A DNA stretch of 64,000 nucleotides from Haloarcula ordinaria (GTDB taxonomy: Archaea; Halobacteriota; Halobacteria; Halobacteriales; Haloarculaceae): the NCBI RefSeq assembly GCF_029338275.1, contig NZ_CP119789.1, positions 2,170,001-2,234,000 of the forward strand. Reading direction: 5' to 3'. Both the position numbers and the translations under genes were made by a program. Every line of letters starts with the position of its first letter. Position 1 is the first letter of the stretch. Below the pieces are notes generated by a model, which was not told the origin of the DNA, made no database searches, and saw nothing but the letters and a program-made list of their open reading frames with translations. Positions 51,772-61,356 of the stretch are shown one piece after another.

Positions 51772-52785
51772 ATGACCGACGAGCGCGAGGACGAGCCAGC
51801 GGAGGAGTCGGAGCAGGAGGGACTCACCTACGCCGAGACGGGCGTCGACATCGACGCCAGCGAGGCGGCGACGAAGGCGCTCATCGGCGCCGCGGGCGAG
51901 TTCGAGGGCGACTACGCTGGCCTCGTCGACATCGGCGACCAGTACCTCGCGCTCGCGACGGACGGCGTCGGGACGAAACTGCTCGTCGCCGAGGCCATGG
52001 ATGACTACTCCACCATCGGCATCGACTGCATGGCGATGAACGCAAACGACCTCGTCGCGACGGGGGTCGAACCGGTCGCGTTCGTCGACTACCTGGCGGT
52101 CGAGGCTCCGGACGAAGAGACGAGCGAGGAAATCGGTGCGGGCCTCCGCGAGGGCGCAAAGCGGGCGGGCGTCGCGCTCGTCGGCGGCGAGACGGCCGTG
52201 ATGCCCGACGTCATCAAGGGACTGGACATCGCCGGCACCTGTGCGGGTCTGGCGCCGAAAGACAGCGTCTTCCCGGGCGAAGCAGTGGCGGGCGACGCTA
52301 TCGTCGGATGGCCCTCGTCAGGCATCCACTCGAACGGGCTGACGCTCGCTCGCGAGGCGGTGACACGGAACCACGAGTACAGTGACCCGTTCCCGCCGAA
52401 CTACGACGTCTCCATCGGCGAGGAGCTCCTGACGCCGACACGAATCTACAGCGACGTGCTGCCGGTCCTCCGGGACCACGAAACGCACGCCGCGGCCCAC
52501 GTGACGGGCGGCGGCTGGACGAACCTCACGCGGATGGGGGCGTTCCACTACGACATCGACGCCCCGTTCGAGGCGCAGCCGGTCTACGAGTTCGTCCAGG
52601 ACGAGGGCGACGTGAGCGACGAGGAGATGCACCGGACGTTCAACATGGGGACCGGATTCGTCGCTGCGCTCCCCGAGGAAGACGCAGAAGCGGTCGTCGA
52701 AGCGTCGCAGGACGCACGAATCGTCGGCTCCGTCGCCGACGGCGACGAGACGGTGTCGATTCGCGGGCTGGAACTTCGCGACTGA
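51772..52785 (+). CDS. purM: Phosphoribosylformylglycinamidine cyclo-ligase
   Basis: 337 aa from ATG 51772. GLTYAETGVDIDASEAATKALI, DQYLALATDGVGTKLLVAEAM, TIGIDCMAMNANDLVATGVEPVAFVDYL and the C-terminal GTGFVAALPEEDAE are PurM signatures. ATP-dependent closure of the imidazole ring in purine synthesis. Standard length. No other purine genes are nearby. Confidence 0.95.
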   Translation: MTDEREDEPAEESEQEGLTYAETGVDIDASEAATKALIGAAGEFEGDYAGLVDIGDQYLALATDGVGTKLLVAEAMDDYSTIGIDCMAMNANDLVATGVEPVAFVDYLAVEAPDEETSEEIGAGLREGAKRAGVALVGGETAVMPDVIKGLDIAGTCAGLAPKDSVFPGEAVAGDAIVGWPSSGIHSNGLTLAREAVTRNHEYSDPFPPNYDVSIGEELLTPTRIYSDVLPVLRDHETHAAAHVTGGGWTNLTRMGAFHYDIDAPFEAQPVYEFVQDEGDVSDEEMHRTFNMGTGFVAALPEEDAEAVVEASQDARIVGSVADGDETVSIRGLELRD

Positions 52786-52800
52786 GGGCGCTCGACGTCC

Positions 52801-53343
52801 TCAGCTGACCGTCCGTGCGATGTCGGCCTCGGTGATGACACCGACTGTCCGGCCGTCCTCGACGACCATCACGGCCGCGTTGTGGTTGAGGTAGGCGTCG
52901 ACCTCGTCGATGGTCGCGTCGGGTTCGACCGTCGCGATAGATTCGTGCATCACTTCGGCGACGGGCAGGTCACCGACGTTCTCTTCGGAGCGCTGGCGGA
53001 TGTCCGAGTTCCCGATGAGCCCCTGGGGCGACCCATCACGGATGACCGGCACCTGGGAGTACCCCTTCTCGTCCATCAGGGCCTTCGTCTCGTGGACGGA
53101 GTCGTCCGGTGCGACCGAGACCACCGGGGAGTTCATCAGGTCGGCCGCTCTGACGATGCCGCCCTCTGCCTCCTCGAGCGCGTTGACGATGCGACGGAGC
53201 GTCGAGAGCCGGGGGTCGACGTCTCCGCCCTCGATGCGCGCGATGAGCGGTTGGGAGACGTCGGCCTGTTCGGCCAGTTCACTCTGGGTCAGTCCGAGCT
53301 CGTTCCGTCGCTCCCGAAGGTCCTCGGGCGTCGGCAGTTCCAT
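52801..53343 (-). CDS. XRE helix-turn-helix protein with two CBS domains
   Basis: 180 aa. DLRERRNELGLTQSELAEQADVSQPLIARIEGGDVDPRLSTLRRIVNALEEA is an XRE DNA-binding domain; residues about 62-180 are paired CBS motifs (AADLMNSPVVSVAPDDSVHETKALM and AEVMHESIATVEPDATIDEVDAYL), which often bind adenosine nucleotides. A regulator that may sense energy charge. A TATA-like GTATAAC lies just upstream (53361-53370, minus), so transcription is leaderless. Convergent with purM, with 15 bases between the stops. Confidence 0.9.
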   Translation of the reverse strand: MELPTPEDLRERRNELGLTQSELAEQADVSQPLIARIEGGDVDPRLSTLRRIVNALEEAEGGIVRAADLMNSPVVSVAPDDSVHETKALMDEKGYSQVPVIRDGSPQGLIGNSDIRQRSEENVGDLPVAEVMHESIATVEPDATIDEVDAYLNHNAAVMVVEDGRTVGVITEADIARTVS

Positions 53344-53360
53344 AGGCCGTATTACCAGAG

Positions 53361-53370
53361 GTTATACAAA
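53361..53370 (-). promoter_or_regulatory. TATA-like box of XRE-CBS gene
   Basis: Minus-strand TTTGTATAAC sits 18-27 bases before ATG 53343, fitting a leaderless promoter. Confidence 0.4.
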
Positions 53371-53421
53371 AAGCCATCGGCTATGCGGTAAGTCGGTTCA
53401 GGAACACCGAGGGACCGCGGG

Positions 53422-53790
53422 TCAGGCCTCTGCTTCGGCCTCGTCGTCCGCTTCGGTCTCGAAGACTTCGATGACCTTCAGCGGGACGTCCCGCAGCGCG
53501 CCGCCGATCTCGCTCTTCGCGATGCGCTGTGCGTGTTCGGTGGACTCCGCGTTGAACACGTCCATCTCGAGGACGAGCCCGACGAGCGCCGTGTCCGCGG
53601 CGATGAACGCCGAGTCGAACGGTTCGCCACAGGCGGGACATCCCGTCGCGCCGACCTCGACTTCGACGTAGTCCATCTCGGCTTCGTTGAGGCGCTTGCC
53701 GGCCTCGCTCACGGCGACCCCGATGGCGTCGTCGATGTCTTCAACGTCACGGACCAACCAGGCGGCTTCCATCGCTACGAGATAGTTCAT
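53422..53790 (-). CDS. DUF555 (UPF0212) protein
   Basis: 122 aa. [54 protein letters not shown] and [17 protein letters not shown] match the archaeal DUF555/UPF0212 family, with a CPxC zinc-like pair. Acidic C-terminal tail. Function unknown; conserved in archaea. It lies upstream of the XRE-CBS gene on the same strand, 78 bases apart. Confidence 0.85.
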   Translation of the reverse strand: MNYLVAMEAAWLVRDVEDIDDAIGVAVSEAGKRLNEAEMDYVEVEVGATGCPACGEPFDSAFIAADTALVGLVLEMDVFNAESTEHAQRIAKSEIGGALRDVPLKVIEVFETEADDEAEAEA

Positions 53791-54065
53791 ACCCCGTCCA
53801 ATGTGGCCCGACTATTCGTTAGTTTTGATTCGCTCGTGGTGCGCACGTCACCGCTACTATTGTCATAACTTATCAGAATCCCGGCTCTCCCTCACACCCC
53901 AGTTACGCCCGCAACCGCTCGGACTGCTCGGTCAGTTGGACTATCTGCAAGTAGAGTTTAACCGCAAGACTGCGGCGTTGCTATTCTACACGAACGTTAA
54001 AACATGCAAGAATTTCGGTAGCAAACGTTTTATACTACCGTTTTCCTCTCCACGAGCGAGGGACG

Positions 54066-54236
54066 ATGGAATCCCAACTGTACAAGACGACGCTGCTCGC
54101 ACTGTATCAACTCAGTCTGGTGCTGGGAATCGTGCTGTTCCCGGTCGCGGTCGTGACCCAGCGACTCGGCATCAGGCTCCCCGTCGAACGGCTCGTGACG
54201 CGGCTCAACGACGCCTACGAACAGGCGAGCGCGTGA
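54066..54236 (+). CDS. Small single-helix membrane protein (56 aa)
   Basis: Frame from ATG 54066 to TGA 54234-54236. Residues 8-32 are strongly hydrophobic (LLALYQLSLVLGIVLFPVAVV), followed by a basic and helical tail. Codon use is haloarchaeal (GAC, GTC). A TATA-like TTTATAC (54031-54037) is 29-35 bases upstream. Function unknown; its position before psmB suggests linkage but it could be independent. Confidence 0.55.
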   Translation: MESQLYKTTLLALYQLSLVLGIVLFPVAVVTQRLGIRLPVERLVTRLNDAYEQASA

Positions 54237-54292
54237 GGGCAGGGCTCCCTGCTCGGTGAGAGTGCCGGCTGGAGGCGGTCAGGCTCACCACA

Positions 54293-54307
54293 AAAAGAGG
54301 TTTTATC
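54293..54307 (+). promoter_or_regulatory. Promoter of psmB
   Basis: AAAAAGAGGTTTTATC region: an A-rich BRE-like stretch and TTTTATC at 54301-54307, 26-32 bases before ATG 54333. Confidence 0.45.
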
Positions 54308-54332
54308 ACCGCTGGACTGGTACCGGTCGGTA

Positions 54333-55055
54333 ATGCGAGACAGTATTCCCGGCTCCGATTTCTCCCGACCGCCGAGCGCGGACGAGTTCCAGAGCGACCC
54401 GTACTCACCGGAGGTCGGCTCGCTCCCCGAGCAGTCCGCACAGGACGCGGAGAAGGTCAACAAGACGGGGACGACGACTATCGGTATCACGACCGCCGAG
54501 GGTGTCGTCATCGCGACGGACATGCGCGCCTCGCTCGGTGGCCGCTTCGTCTCCAACAAGAACGTCCAGAAGGTCGAACAGATCCACCCGACCGGGGCGC
54601 TCACCCTCGTCGGTAGCGTCGGGGGCGCCCAGTCGTTCATCCGCACGCTCCGGGCCGAGGTCAACCTCTACGAGGCCCGCCGGGGCGAGGACATCACGAT
54701 GAAAGGGCTCTCGACGCTGGCCGGTAACTTCGCCCGCGGCGGTCCCTTCTTCGCTATTAACCCGATTCTCGGCGGCGTCGACGAAGACGGCCACCACGTC
54801 TACTCAATCGACCCCGCCGGCGGCGTGATGAAAGACGACTACACGGTCACCGGCTCCGGGCTCACGGTCGCGTACGGGACCCTCGAAGACCGCTACGAGG
54901 ACGACATGAGCAACGAGGAGGCCCGTGAGGTGGCCGCAGCGTCCATCAAGGCCGCGGCGGAGCGAGACACGGGGTCCGGGAACGGCATCTACCTGGCCGA
55001 CGTCACGGCCGAGGGCGTCGACATCCAGGGCTACGACTTCGACGAACTCCTGTAA
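54333..55055 (+). CDS. psmB: Proteasome beta subunit
   Basis: 240 aa. A propeptide of about 46 residues ends at Gly46; the mature protein should start at the catalytic Thr47 (KTG|TTTIGI). Asp63 and Lys80 are the matching catalytic residues (Asp17 and Lys33 of the mature enzyme, allowing for one inserted residue). Assembles into the inner rings of the 20S proteasome. Promoter and length are as expected. The acidic propeptide is a haloarchaeal trait. Confidence 0.95.
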   Translation: MRDSIPGSDFSRPPSADEFQSDPYSPEVGSLPEQSAQDAEKVNKTGTTTIGITTAEGVVIATDMRASLGGRFVSNKNVQKVEQIHPTGALTLVGSVGGAQSFIRTLRAEVNLYEARRGEDITMKGLSTLAGNFARGGPFFAINPILGGVDEDGHHVYSIDPAGGVMKDDYTVTGSGLTVAYGTLEDRYEDDMSNEEAREVAAASIKAAAERDTGSGNGIYLADVTAEGVDIQGYDFDELL

Positions 55056-55073
55056 CCGCGTTCCGTCGGCCCA

Positions 55074-57491
55074 CTATTTCAGCTCGTCTTCTTCGAGCGG
55101 GTTCGCCCGTCCGGTCACGCGCTCGCCGAGCTTCTTCGCCGACTCCTGGAGTTTCGTCCCCAGCTCCAGGGACGCCTTCGTCATGATGACCGAGGTGGCC
55201 GCACGCTCCGCGACAGTCTCCGGAATCGTCCCGAAGAGGAACTTCTGGAACACGCCCTCGCGGGTCGCGCCGATGATAGTGAGGTCGTGGTTCGCGCTCT
55301 CGTCGACCAGCGCCTCGACCACGTCGTCGTTCTCGAGCAGGCGCGTCTCGATGGGGACGTCGTCGACCGTCTCACTGACCGTCGCGAGCAACGACTCGCC
55401 TTGCTCACGTTCCTCTCGCGTCGGGGTGGTTCCGAGGACGTAGACGGGGTAGAGCGTCGCGCGGGTCGAGCGGGCGATAGCAGCCGCAGTCTCGACGGCC
55501 AGCGCCGCGTGTGGTCCGCCCGCCGTGGGGAGGAGAATCGAGTCGACGCGTCCGTCCATCTCCAGGCCGAACTTCTCGACGTAGACGTCGCAGTCGGCCT
55601 CCTTGACGATACGGTCGACGTTCGACCCGAGGACGGCGTCGCGCCGCTGGGTCCGCCGCCCCTTCCACCCGACGATGACGGCGTCACTGTCGTACTGGGT
55701 GATGGTGTTGAGGATGGCGCTGGCCGCGTGGTGACTGATACGGATGGTCCCACTGACCGGGACGTCTGCATCCTCGGCGAGACTCATCGCGCGGTCCAGT
55801 ATCTCCCGTTTCTCGTCGGTCTGCTCGCGGCCGCGAGAGAGCGGCGTCTGCTCGGGGACGGTGACGACGCTCATCACCAGAATCTCGCCGTCCTTGTCCT
55901 CCGCGATGCGCATCGCGGTGCGCATCAACTGGGTGGCGTTGCGCGGGTTCGCGATGGGGACGACTATCTGATACCCGTCGCTGGGTCCCGCGTATTCGGC
56001 GATTGCGGTCGGCGTCTCCTTCTCGAGTCGTTCGACCGGCGGCTTGCGCCCCTTCCAAGCGAACCAGACGGCCACGCCGATGGCTTCGACGAACAGCCCG
56101 ATGAGGAGCGCGACGAGCCCGACGTTCAGCAGGAGACCGACGTTCGCGACGATAGCGAGCGCCGGGACGATGGGCACTAGGGGGACCTTGAACCCGCGCT
56201 CGATGTCGGGGAACTTCCGCCGGGACTGGATGAGCGCGACGTTGACCAGGCTCAGCCCGCTCAAAAGCAGGAAGTTCGCGAACTGGGCCAGTCCCTCGAT
56301 ACCCAGGTGGAAGCCGAAGAGTGGTTCCGTCCCAGCCGACTCGCCGAAGATGACTGCGAAGACGAATATGTAGACGAAGATGAGGCACCCTGTCAGCAAC
56401 ACCGCCTTGTACGGCGTGTTGAAGTCCGGATGGATGTCCTCGAACCCCTTCGGCAGGTGGTTCCGGCGCGCCATCGAGAGTTTGACCCGCGACCCGGCCA
56501 TGATGGTCGCGTTCGCCGCGGAGAGCATGGAGAACAGCGCGCCGACGATGATGACATTGAACCCGACCGGCCCGAGGAAGTACTGGGCGGCGTAGCCCAT
56601 CGACACCTCGCCGTTCTCCGCGACGAACTCCGTCGCGTCCAGGCCGCCCAGTTCGACGTTCTGGGCCAGGAAGGTGAGGAACTCGAGATTGTTGACCGCC
56701 AGGACGATGACGAGCACCACCAGTGCGTAGATGACCGTCACGATACCCATGCTCAGGTAGATGGCGCGCGGGATGGTGCGACCGGGGTCCTTTATCTCCT
56801 CGGCGTTGGTCGTGATGGCGGAGAACCCGAAGAAGGTGATGAAGACGAGCGCGCTCGTGAGGCCGATCTGGGCCACCTTGTCGATGTTCTCGGCGACCGA
56901 CTGGACGACGACCGCCGAGTCGAACGTCTGGAGGCCGCCCCAGAGGAAGAAGACGAGCAGGACGACTTTGAGGAGGGTCACGATAATTTGGAACTGGTTG
57001 GACTCCTCGGTCCCCTTGAGGTTGATGAGGACCAGGAGGACCAGAATCCCGATACCGGGTATCCAGAACGGGAGTGCGTCGGGGACGTTCAGGACCGGGA
57101 AGATGAACCGGTAGAACCACTCCGAGAAACTCGCGAGTTAGAACGCCGCGCTGGCGGGATAGCCCAAAATCATCGTCCAGCCCATGATGTAGGTCACGTC
57201 GCTGTCGAAGGTGTTGGCGACGAACATGTAGCCGCCGCCGCTCTCCTGGTGGATAGAGGAGAACTCGGCGTAGGCGGCGGCGGTGAACCCCGCGATGACT
57301 GCCGCGAGGAGGAACGAGCCGATAGCGACGGCACCGACGTTCGTGACCGCGAGGCCGGACAGGACGAAGATACCGGCGGCGATCATCGTCCCGACCCCGA
57401 TGGCCAGCGACCCGATCAGGCCGATCTCGGGGTTCAGCTCCTCGGTCAGTGAGTCGGACTGCGACCCCGGTCCGCCGACGGCGTCAGACAT
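55074..57491 (-). pseudogene. APC-family permease with two UspA domains, broken by in-frame TAA
   Basis: 805 codons in one frame from ATG 57491 to the stop at 55074, interrupted only by TAA at 57138-57140 (codon 118). Before it: NPEIGLIGSLAIGVGTMIAAGIFVLSG, the APC amino-acid/polyamine permease start. After it the same frame continues at once with LASFSEWFYRF and the rest of the ~12 helices (ends about residue 460), then two universal-stress-type domains to 805. The family usually has an aromatic residue where TAA stands, so one base change (TAC or TAT to TAA) explains it. A recent loss of function, a sequencing error or readthrough. Confidence 0.82.
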
Positions 57492-57657
57492 GGTCTACCC
57501 CAACACGGCCGGAGAAAATGAACTCTCGGTTAGCATATCAATCTATGTATCTCTTGCGGCGACCTCTCAGCATACGTGCCGCCCGGACCAGCGGAGCCGT
57601 GATTTTCGGGCTCCTGTTCGTCTTCTGTGGACAATCGTCGAATACCAGCGCGCCCGA

Positions 57658-58227
57658 CTACTCGACGACGACGGCGCCCTTCATTCCGACTGTCTCGTGC
57701 GGCGTGCAAGCGTATTTGACTGTCCCTGCCTCCTCGAAAGTGTGAGAGAACGTGTGGCCGTCTTCGGAGACGAGCTCGCTCTCGAACGCCCCAGCATCGG
57801 CAGCGACGTTGTGCGACCCGCCCTTGCCGTTCCACTCCCAGACGACGGTGGTTCCCGTGTCGACGCGGACGGCCGCAGGACCGAAGCCGAAGTTACCGCC
57901 GTTGGCCGAGGAACCGACCGTCACGGTTACCTCGCCCGACCCGGTTTCGTCGACCACGCCGTCGAAGTTCGAGACGTCCTCGAACCAGCCACCGAAGCTG
58001 GGATTCGAGCCGTCCGACGAGCTGCCGGACGACTCGCCGGAGGTGTCGTCACTCCCGCTCTCGCTTGACGAGCCGTCGGAGGAACTGCCGCTTTCAGTTT
58101 CACCCGATGAGCCGCCATCTCCGGAGCTACTCCCGCCGTAACAGCCCGCGAGCGATGCCCCGAGCAGCGTTGTCACGGTCGCCGCGACTACACGCCGTCT
58201 GGTCGCGTTCCTGTTGCTGTCGTACAT
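57658..58227 (-). CDS. Halocyanin-like blue copper lipoprotein
   Basis: 189 aa from ATG 58227. Arg-rich Tat signal (NATRRRVVAATV) with lipobox SLAGCYGG, then a Ser/Gly/Glu/Asp linker (about 34-85). The plastocyanin domain supplies the copper ligands His (GGSHNVAAD), Cys and His (VKYACTPHE) and Met (VGMKG). Membrane-anchored electron carrier of the respiratory chain. Divergent remnant DNA lies upstream. Confidence 0.9.
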   Translation of the reverse strand: MYDSNRNATRRRVVAATVTTLLGASLAGCYGGSSSGDGGSSGETESGSSSDGSSSESGSDDTSGESSGSSSDGSNPSFGGWFEDVSNFDGVVDETGSGEVTVTVGSSANGGNFGFGPAAVRVDTGTTVVWEWNGKGGSHNVAADAGAFESELVSEDGHTFSHTFEEAGTVKYACTPHETVGMKGAVVVE

Positions 58228-58340
58228 GCCTTCACAAGGGCATACCGCTGGCGACTCCCCAGGAGTTACGCCGAACACGTTCGGGTGTCGAGCGTTCACA
58301 GGCAGAATCGCTCCGCGAGAACGCTTCGTGCTCACCTTGA

Positions 58341-58523
58341 ACCTCAGTCTCTGTTGTGGGTGCACTATTGGGTATCGTAGCTGGTGGATTCGTTGTCGGT
58401 GCCATCTACGAACGGACAGAAAGTCTATTCATCGTGAGTATCATTCACAGCCTCCTTAATTCGATTGGGATTGGGCTCGCGCTGTTGGCAAGCTTGTGCG
58501 GCGTGTCACTCAGTAGAGATTGA
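58341..58523 (+). pseudogene. Remnant of a CPBP (CAAX-type) intramembrane protease
   Basis: A 60-codon open stretch between stops, with no usable start, reads GALLGIVAGGFVVGAIYERT and ESLFIVSIIHSLLNSIGIG. This is the last part of the CPBP-family abortive-infection/CAAX-protease domain (G..lG.iyerT.sL...i.iHal.N). Codons are more AT-rich than neighbours. The N-terminal two-thirds of the gene is missing, so it is a decayed fragment. Confidence 0.6.
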
Positions 58524-58677
58524 CAGTTGGTGTTGGCAATCAGTGCTGCACTCGCTCTTTTAATGCAGCAATGGCTCTGCTACCTATTCTGGTCCTGTCA
58601 GTAACAGTACGACCGATACAGAGGGCGATATGTAGTTTGAACATAAGGTTATGTCTACACATACCTTAGGGGGCAAA
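58524..58677. other. Short gap before hotdog gene
   Basis: Follows the CPBP remnant. CTGTCAGTAAC at about 58597-58607 recurs at about 61321-61331. An SD-like AGGGGG precedes the ATG at 58678. No gene seen. Confidence 0.35.
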
Positions 58678-59280
58678 ATGAGCGAGAATAGAGGCCCAAC
58701 AGTCACTATCGAGTTCGATCAGAACGAGTATGACCGACTCAGGGAGGTGTCTGATTCGCCAGCCGAGTTGCTCTACGACTCAGCGATACAGCGACTCGAA
58801 CTGTTGGAGTCGATTGCGTTCACTCAAGACGGAGGGTTCCAGGGCCCGGAGGGGTTCAGCAAGATCCTGGATCCAGAGTATCCGACGTGGCCGCTTGGAT
58901 GCCTCCTCGGACTCGAACTCCGCTCGATGGGTGATGGCAAGTCGCAATGGGTGCTCGAAGCGGGCCCGGAACACGCGAACCCGATGGGGACCATCCACGG
59001 TGGGGTACTCTGTGACCTTGGGGATGCAGCACTCAGCACAGCGTACATGAGCACCGTCAACCCAGACGAATCGTTCATGACGGTCGACCTGACAGTGAAT
59101 TACCTAAGACCCGTCTGGAGTGGACGACTGGAGGCGGTCGGGCGGGTCGTCCACAAGGGCCGAAGGATCGGGCTCGCAGAGTGTGATATTACGACTGAAG
59201 AGGGTGATCTCGTCGCACGCCTCTCTGGAACGTGTATGACCCTCGAAAAAGAATCCGCGAACCGAACAGCCCCTGTCTGA
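58678..59280 (+). CDS. Hotdog-fold thioesterase (PaaI-like)
   Basis: 200 aa from ATG 58678, preferred over 58651 because AGGGGG lies upstream. The C-terminal part has the PaaI/hotdog pattern: NPMGTIHGGVLCDLGDAALSTAYM with catalytic-type HGG and Asp, then VDLTVNYLRPV and GRRIGLAECDIT. An N-terminal extension of about 70 residues (VTIEFDQNEYDRLREVSD) is unusual. Cleaves acyl-CoA thioesters. AT-richer codons than the core genome suggest acquisition. Confidence 0.8.
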   Translation: MSENRGPTVTIEFDQNEYDRLREVSDSPAELLYDSAIQRLELLESIAFTQDGGFQGPEGFSKILDPEYPTWPLGCLLGLELRSMGDGKSQWVLEAGPEHANPMGTIHGGVLCDLGDAALSTAYMSTVNPDESFMTVDLTVNYLRPVWSGRLEAVGRVVHKGRRIGLAECDITTEEGDLVARLSGTCMTLEKESANRTAPV

Positions 59281-59458
59281 CCAGATCGTGCCCCCAGCAT
59301 AGTAGTCAGGGACTACAGATTACGGTGGCAAACATCATCGAGGATTCTTAACACTATTTAGGTCGAAGGACCTGCGTGCGAGATAGGGACGTTATAGTCA
59401 TCTGACATCAATCTCCTGTTGAATACTCTTAACGACGAGCACGCTCAACTATGTCATA

Positions 59459-60262
59459 ATGCCTACCATCCAGTGTAACGGCGCGGAACTCTACTACGAA
59501 GACCACGGCGAGGGAGATCCCATCGTCTTCCTCCACGGAGCAACGGCTGGCCTCCGGTACTTCGAACCACAATTGGCCAGTCTGTCGAACGAATACCGAA
59601 CCCTTGCCGTCGATTTCAGAGGCCACGGACGCTCGGAGAAGACCGAACTCGGTCACACGCTCTCACAGTACGCCCGTGATGTGCATGAGTTTCTCCGCCA
59701 GCTCGATCTCGATGACGTCGTCATCGCAGGGTGGTCGATGGGGGCAATCGTTTCGTGGGAATACATCGATCAGTTCGGGACCGACCGGGTTCGGGCTATG
59801 GTCGATGTCGATATGGAGCCCTCACCAATGAAACGCGACGACTACGAATACGGGAGTTACGGGCGTGATGACCTTGAACAAACGATCAACCAGATTCAAA
59901 CTGATCCGCTTGGTCTCCTTGAAGAGCAAGCAACGGGAATGCTCAAAGAGAAGCCATCGCGTGAGCTTCGCAATCTCATCCTTGACGAAGGATCTCAAAC
60001 CCCACCGGCGATTCAGGGAACTCTCATGTTCGGATTACTGTACCTGCGCGATTACCGAGACATACTTTCTACGATCGACGTCCCGACATTAGTGTGTGCT
60101 GGAGCAGATGAGAAATGGCGAAGTGTGGAATCCGTCGAATACGCAGCGGAAATCCTCCCAGAGTCCAGCTTCGAACTGTTTGAGGACAGCGGACACTGCA
60201 TCACGGTTGAGGAGCCCGAACGGTTCAATCGAATACTCAGCGATTTTATCAACTCTCTCTGA
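59459..60262 (+). CDS. Alpha/beta hydrolase
   Basis: 267 aa. The oxyanion segment VFLHGATAG, the nucleophile elbow GWSMGAIV, a late acidic residue in VPTLVCAGADEKW and the catalytic His in EDSGHCITVEEPERFNRIL are in the usual order for alpha/beta hydrolases (esterase, lactonase or haloperoxidase-like). Cytoplasmic. Atypical codon use as in its neighbours. Substrate unknown. Confidence 0.88.
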   Translation: MPTIQCNGAELYYEDHGEGDPIVFLHGATAGLRYFEPQLASLSNEYRTLAVDFRGHGRSEKTELGHTLSQYARDVHEFLRQLDLDDVVIAGWSMGAIVSWEYIDQFGTDRVRAMVDVDMEPSPMKRDDYEYGSYGRDDLEQTINQIQTDPLGLLEEQATGMLKEKPSRELRNLILDEGSQTPPAIQGTLMFGLLYLRDYRDILSTIDVPTLVCAGADEKWRSVESVEYAAEILPESSFELFEDSGHCITVEEPERFNRILSDFINSL

Positions 60263-60689
60263 GGACTACACGACAAATACCGACAGTTCGCCTGCCTGAA
60301 TGCCGGAACTGACTCTACGGAGGATATGCGCGCTGTATGCGGACGCTCACAGAAACCTCACCGAACACTGTTAGAAGTCACGTGCAACCTACTGAGGGTG
60401 CATTCATCAGCAGGTGATATTTAGCAGATACCAATTCCAAACATCTTTCAGACCGGGGGATTTCGACAGACTGACCCTCCCCGGCTTCGCGCCGGGATTC
60501 GGACATCTGCCTTCCTTGAATCAATCAATGACTGGGTCAACCCGTGGAAATCAGGGATACTTAATTATTAATAGGGTGGGTTTATCCCCTTGTGAGTCCT
60601 ACCTTGTCACGACTCTCCGAGTCCCCCCTCACTTGGCCAGCGTCGTCTTGAAGTCCAGTAAGAGATTCTCTGAGGCTCATAGAAAAAAC
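60263..60689. other. 427-bp gap with a hairpin and a degenerate repeat
   Basis: CCCGGC-TTCGC-GCCGGG (about 60479-60495) is a clear hairpin. TTAATTATTAAT at about 60562 is AT-rich and may be the promoter of the SRPBCC gene with a leader of about 100 bases. A copy of the degenerate TATGC repeat is at 60323-60345. No gene supported. Confidence 0.45.
60323..60345 (+). repeat. Degenerate intergenic repeat, copy 1
   Basis: GATATGCGCGCTGTATGC plus GGACG. The most divergent of four similar copies between 60.3 and 63.2 kb. Confidence 0.3.
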
Positions 60690-61199
60690 ATGCACACCGT
60701 AACAGCAACGCGAACTATCAATACGCCCGTCGCAACCGTCTGGGACGCCATCGACGACTTCGGGAACGTCTACCGGTTCCACCCGGACGTCAAACATTCA
60801 GAAAGCATCAACGTCGCTGGGACCGGCGAAGGGGTCCAGCGACAGTGCGACTTCTACAACGGCGGCGTCATCCGCGAAGAGGTCGTCGAGAGGATCCCCG
60901 AAGAGCGACAGGTCAGTAACGTGTACGACCTCGGTTCGTTCCCGCTAAAGGAGATGGTCGGTAGCTTCGACCTCAAACCGATCGACGAGAACAGCACCGA
61001 CGTCACGTTTACCATGTCGTTCGTGCCGAAGTACGGCCCAGTGGGCTGGCTGATGGCCAAGGTGATGATGAAGGGCCAGTTCCGTGACGTAGCGGAGGGC
61101 ATCCTTTCGGGACTCGATACCCACCTGCAGACCGGGGAGACCGTCGGCCAGGACGGCGACCCGGAGACTGCGGACGCCCCCACCGCAACGGTGGCTTGA
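60690..61199 (+). CDS. SRPBCC-fold (polyketide-cyclase-like) protein
   Basis: 169 aa from ATG 60690. VTATRTINTPVATVWDAIDDFGNVYRFHPDVKHSES and VVERIPEERQVSNVYDLGSFPLK followed by a long C-terminal helix fit the START/SRPBCC ligand-binding fold. Cytoplasmic; ligand unknown. Codon use is closer to the core than that of the neighbouring hydrolase genes. Confidence 0.8.
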   Translation: MHTVTATRTINTPVATVWDAIDDFGNVYRFHPDVKHSESINVAGTGEGVQRQCDFYNGGVIREEVVERIPEERQVSNVYDLGSFPLKEMVGSFDLKPIDENSTDVTFTMSFVPKYGPVGWLMAKVMMKGQFRDVAEGILSGLDTHLQTGETVGQDGDPETADAPTATVA

Positions 61200-61259
61200 G
61201 AAACGCGGTTGGATCGAAACCAACCGAGGACCGCCCTCCAACCACTACCTCCTACCGGT

Positions 61260-61277
61260 ATTCCCCAGTTGGGGAAT
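61260..61277. terminator. Near-perfect palindrome between convergent genes
   Basis: ATTCCCCAGTTGGGGAAT is two 8-base arms around GT. It lies between the convergent ends of the SRPBCC gene and the gene at 61357. Could be a bidirectional terminator or a protein-binding site. Confidence 0.35.
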
Positions 61278-61299
61278 TCGCGCTCCGTATGCAGCACGG
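61274..61299 (+). repeat. Degenerate intergenic repeat, copy 2
   Basis: Contains TATGCAGCACGGTC (61288-61301), identical to 63198-63211. Overlaps the palindrome at 61260-61277. Confidence 0.4.
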
Positions 61300-61356
61300 T
61301 CCGACCGAACCACTCGGAACCTGTCAGTAACGTCGTGAGCGATCCAGAGAATATAC

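Noticed and set aside
57545..57745. 66-aa plus-strand frame with a hydrophobic N-terminus next to halocyanin
   Set aside because: Most of its second half is antisense to the halocyanin gene and no family features are visible.
60479..60495. Hairpin considered as an end of an IS200/IS605-type element
   Set aside because: No transposase or TnpB-like coding sequence or terminal partner was found nearby.
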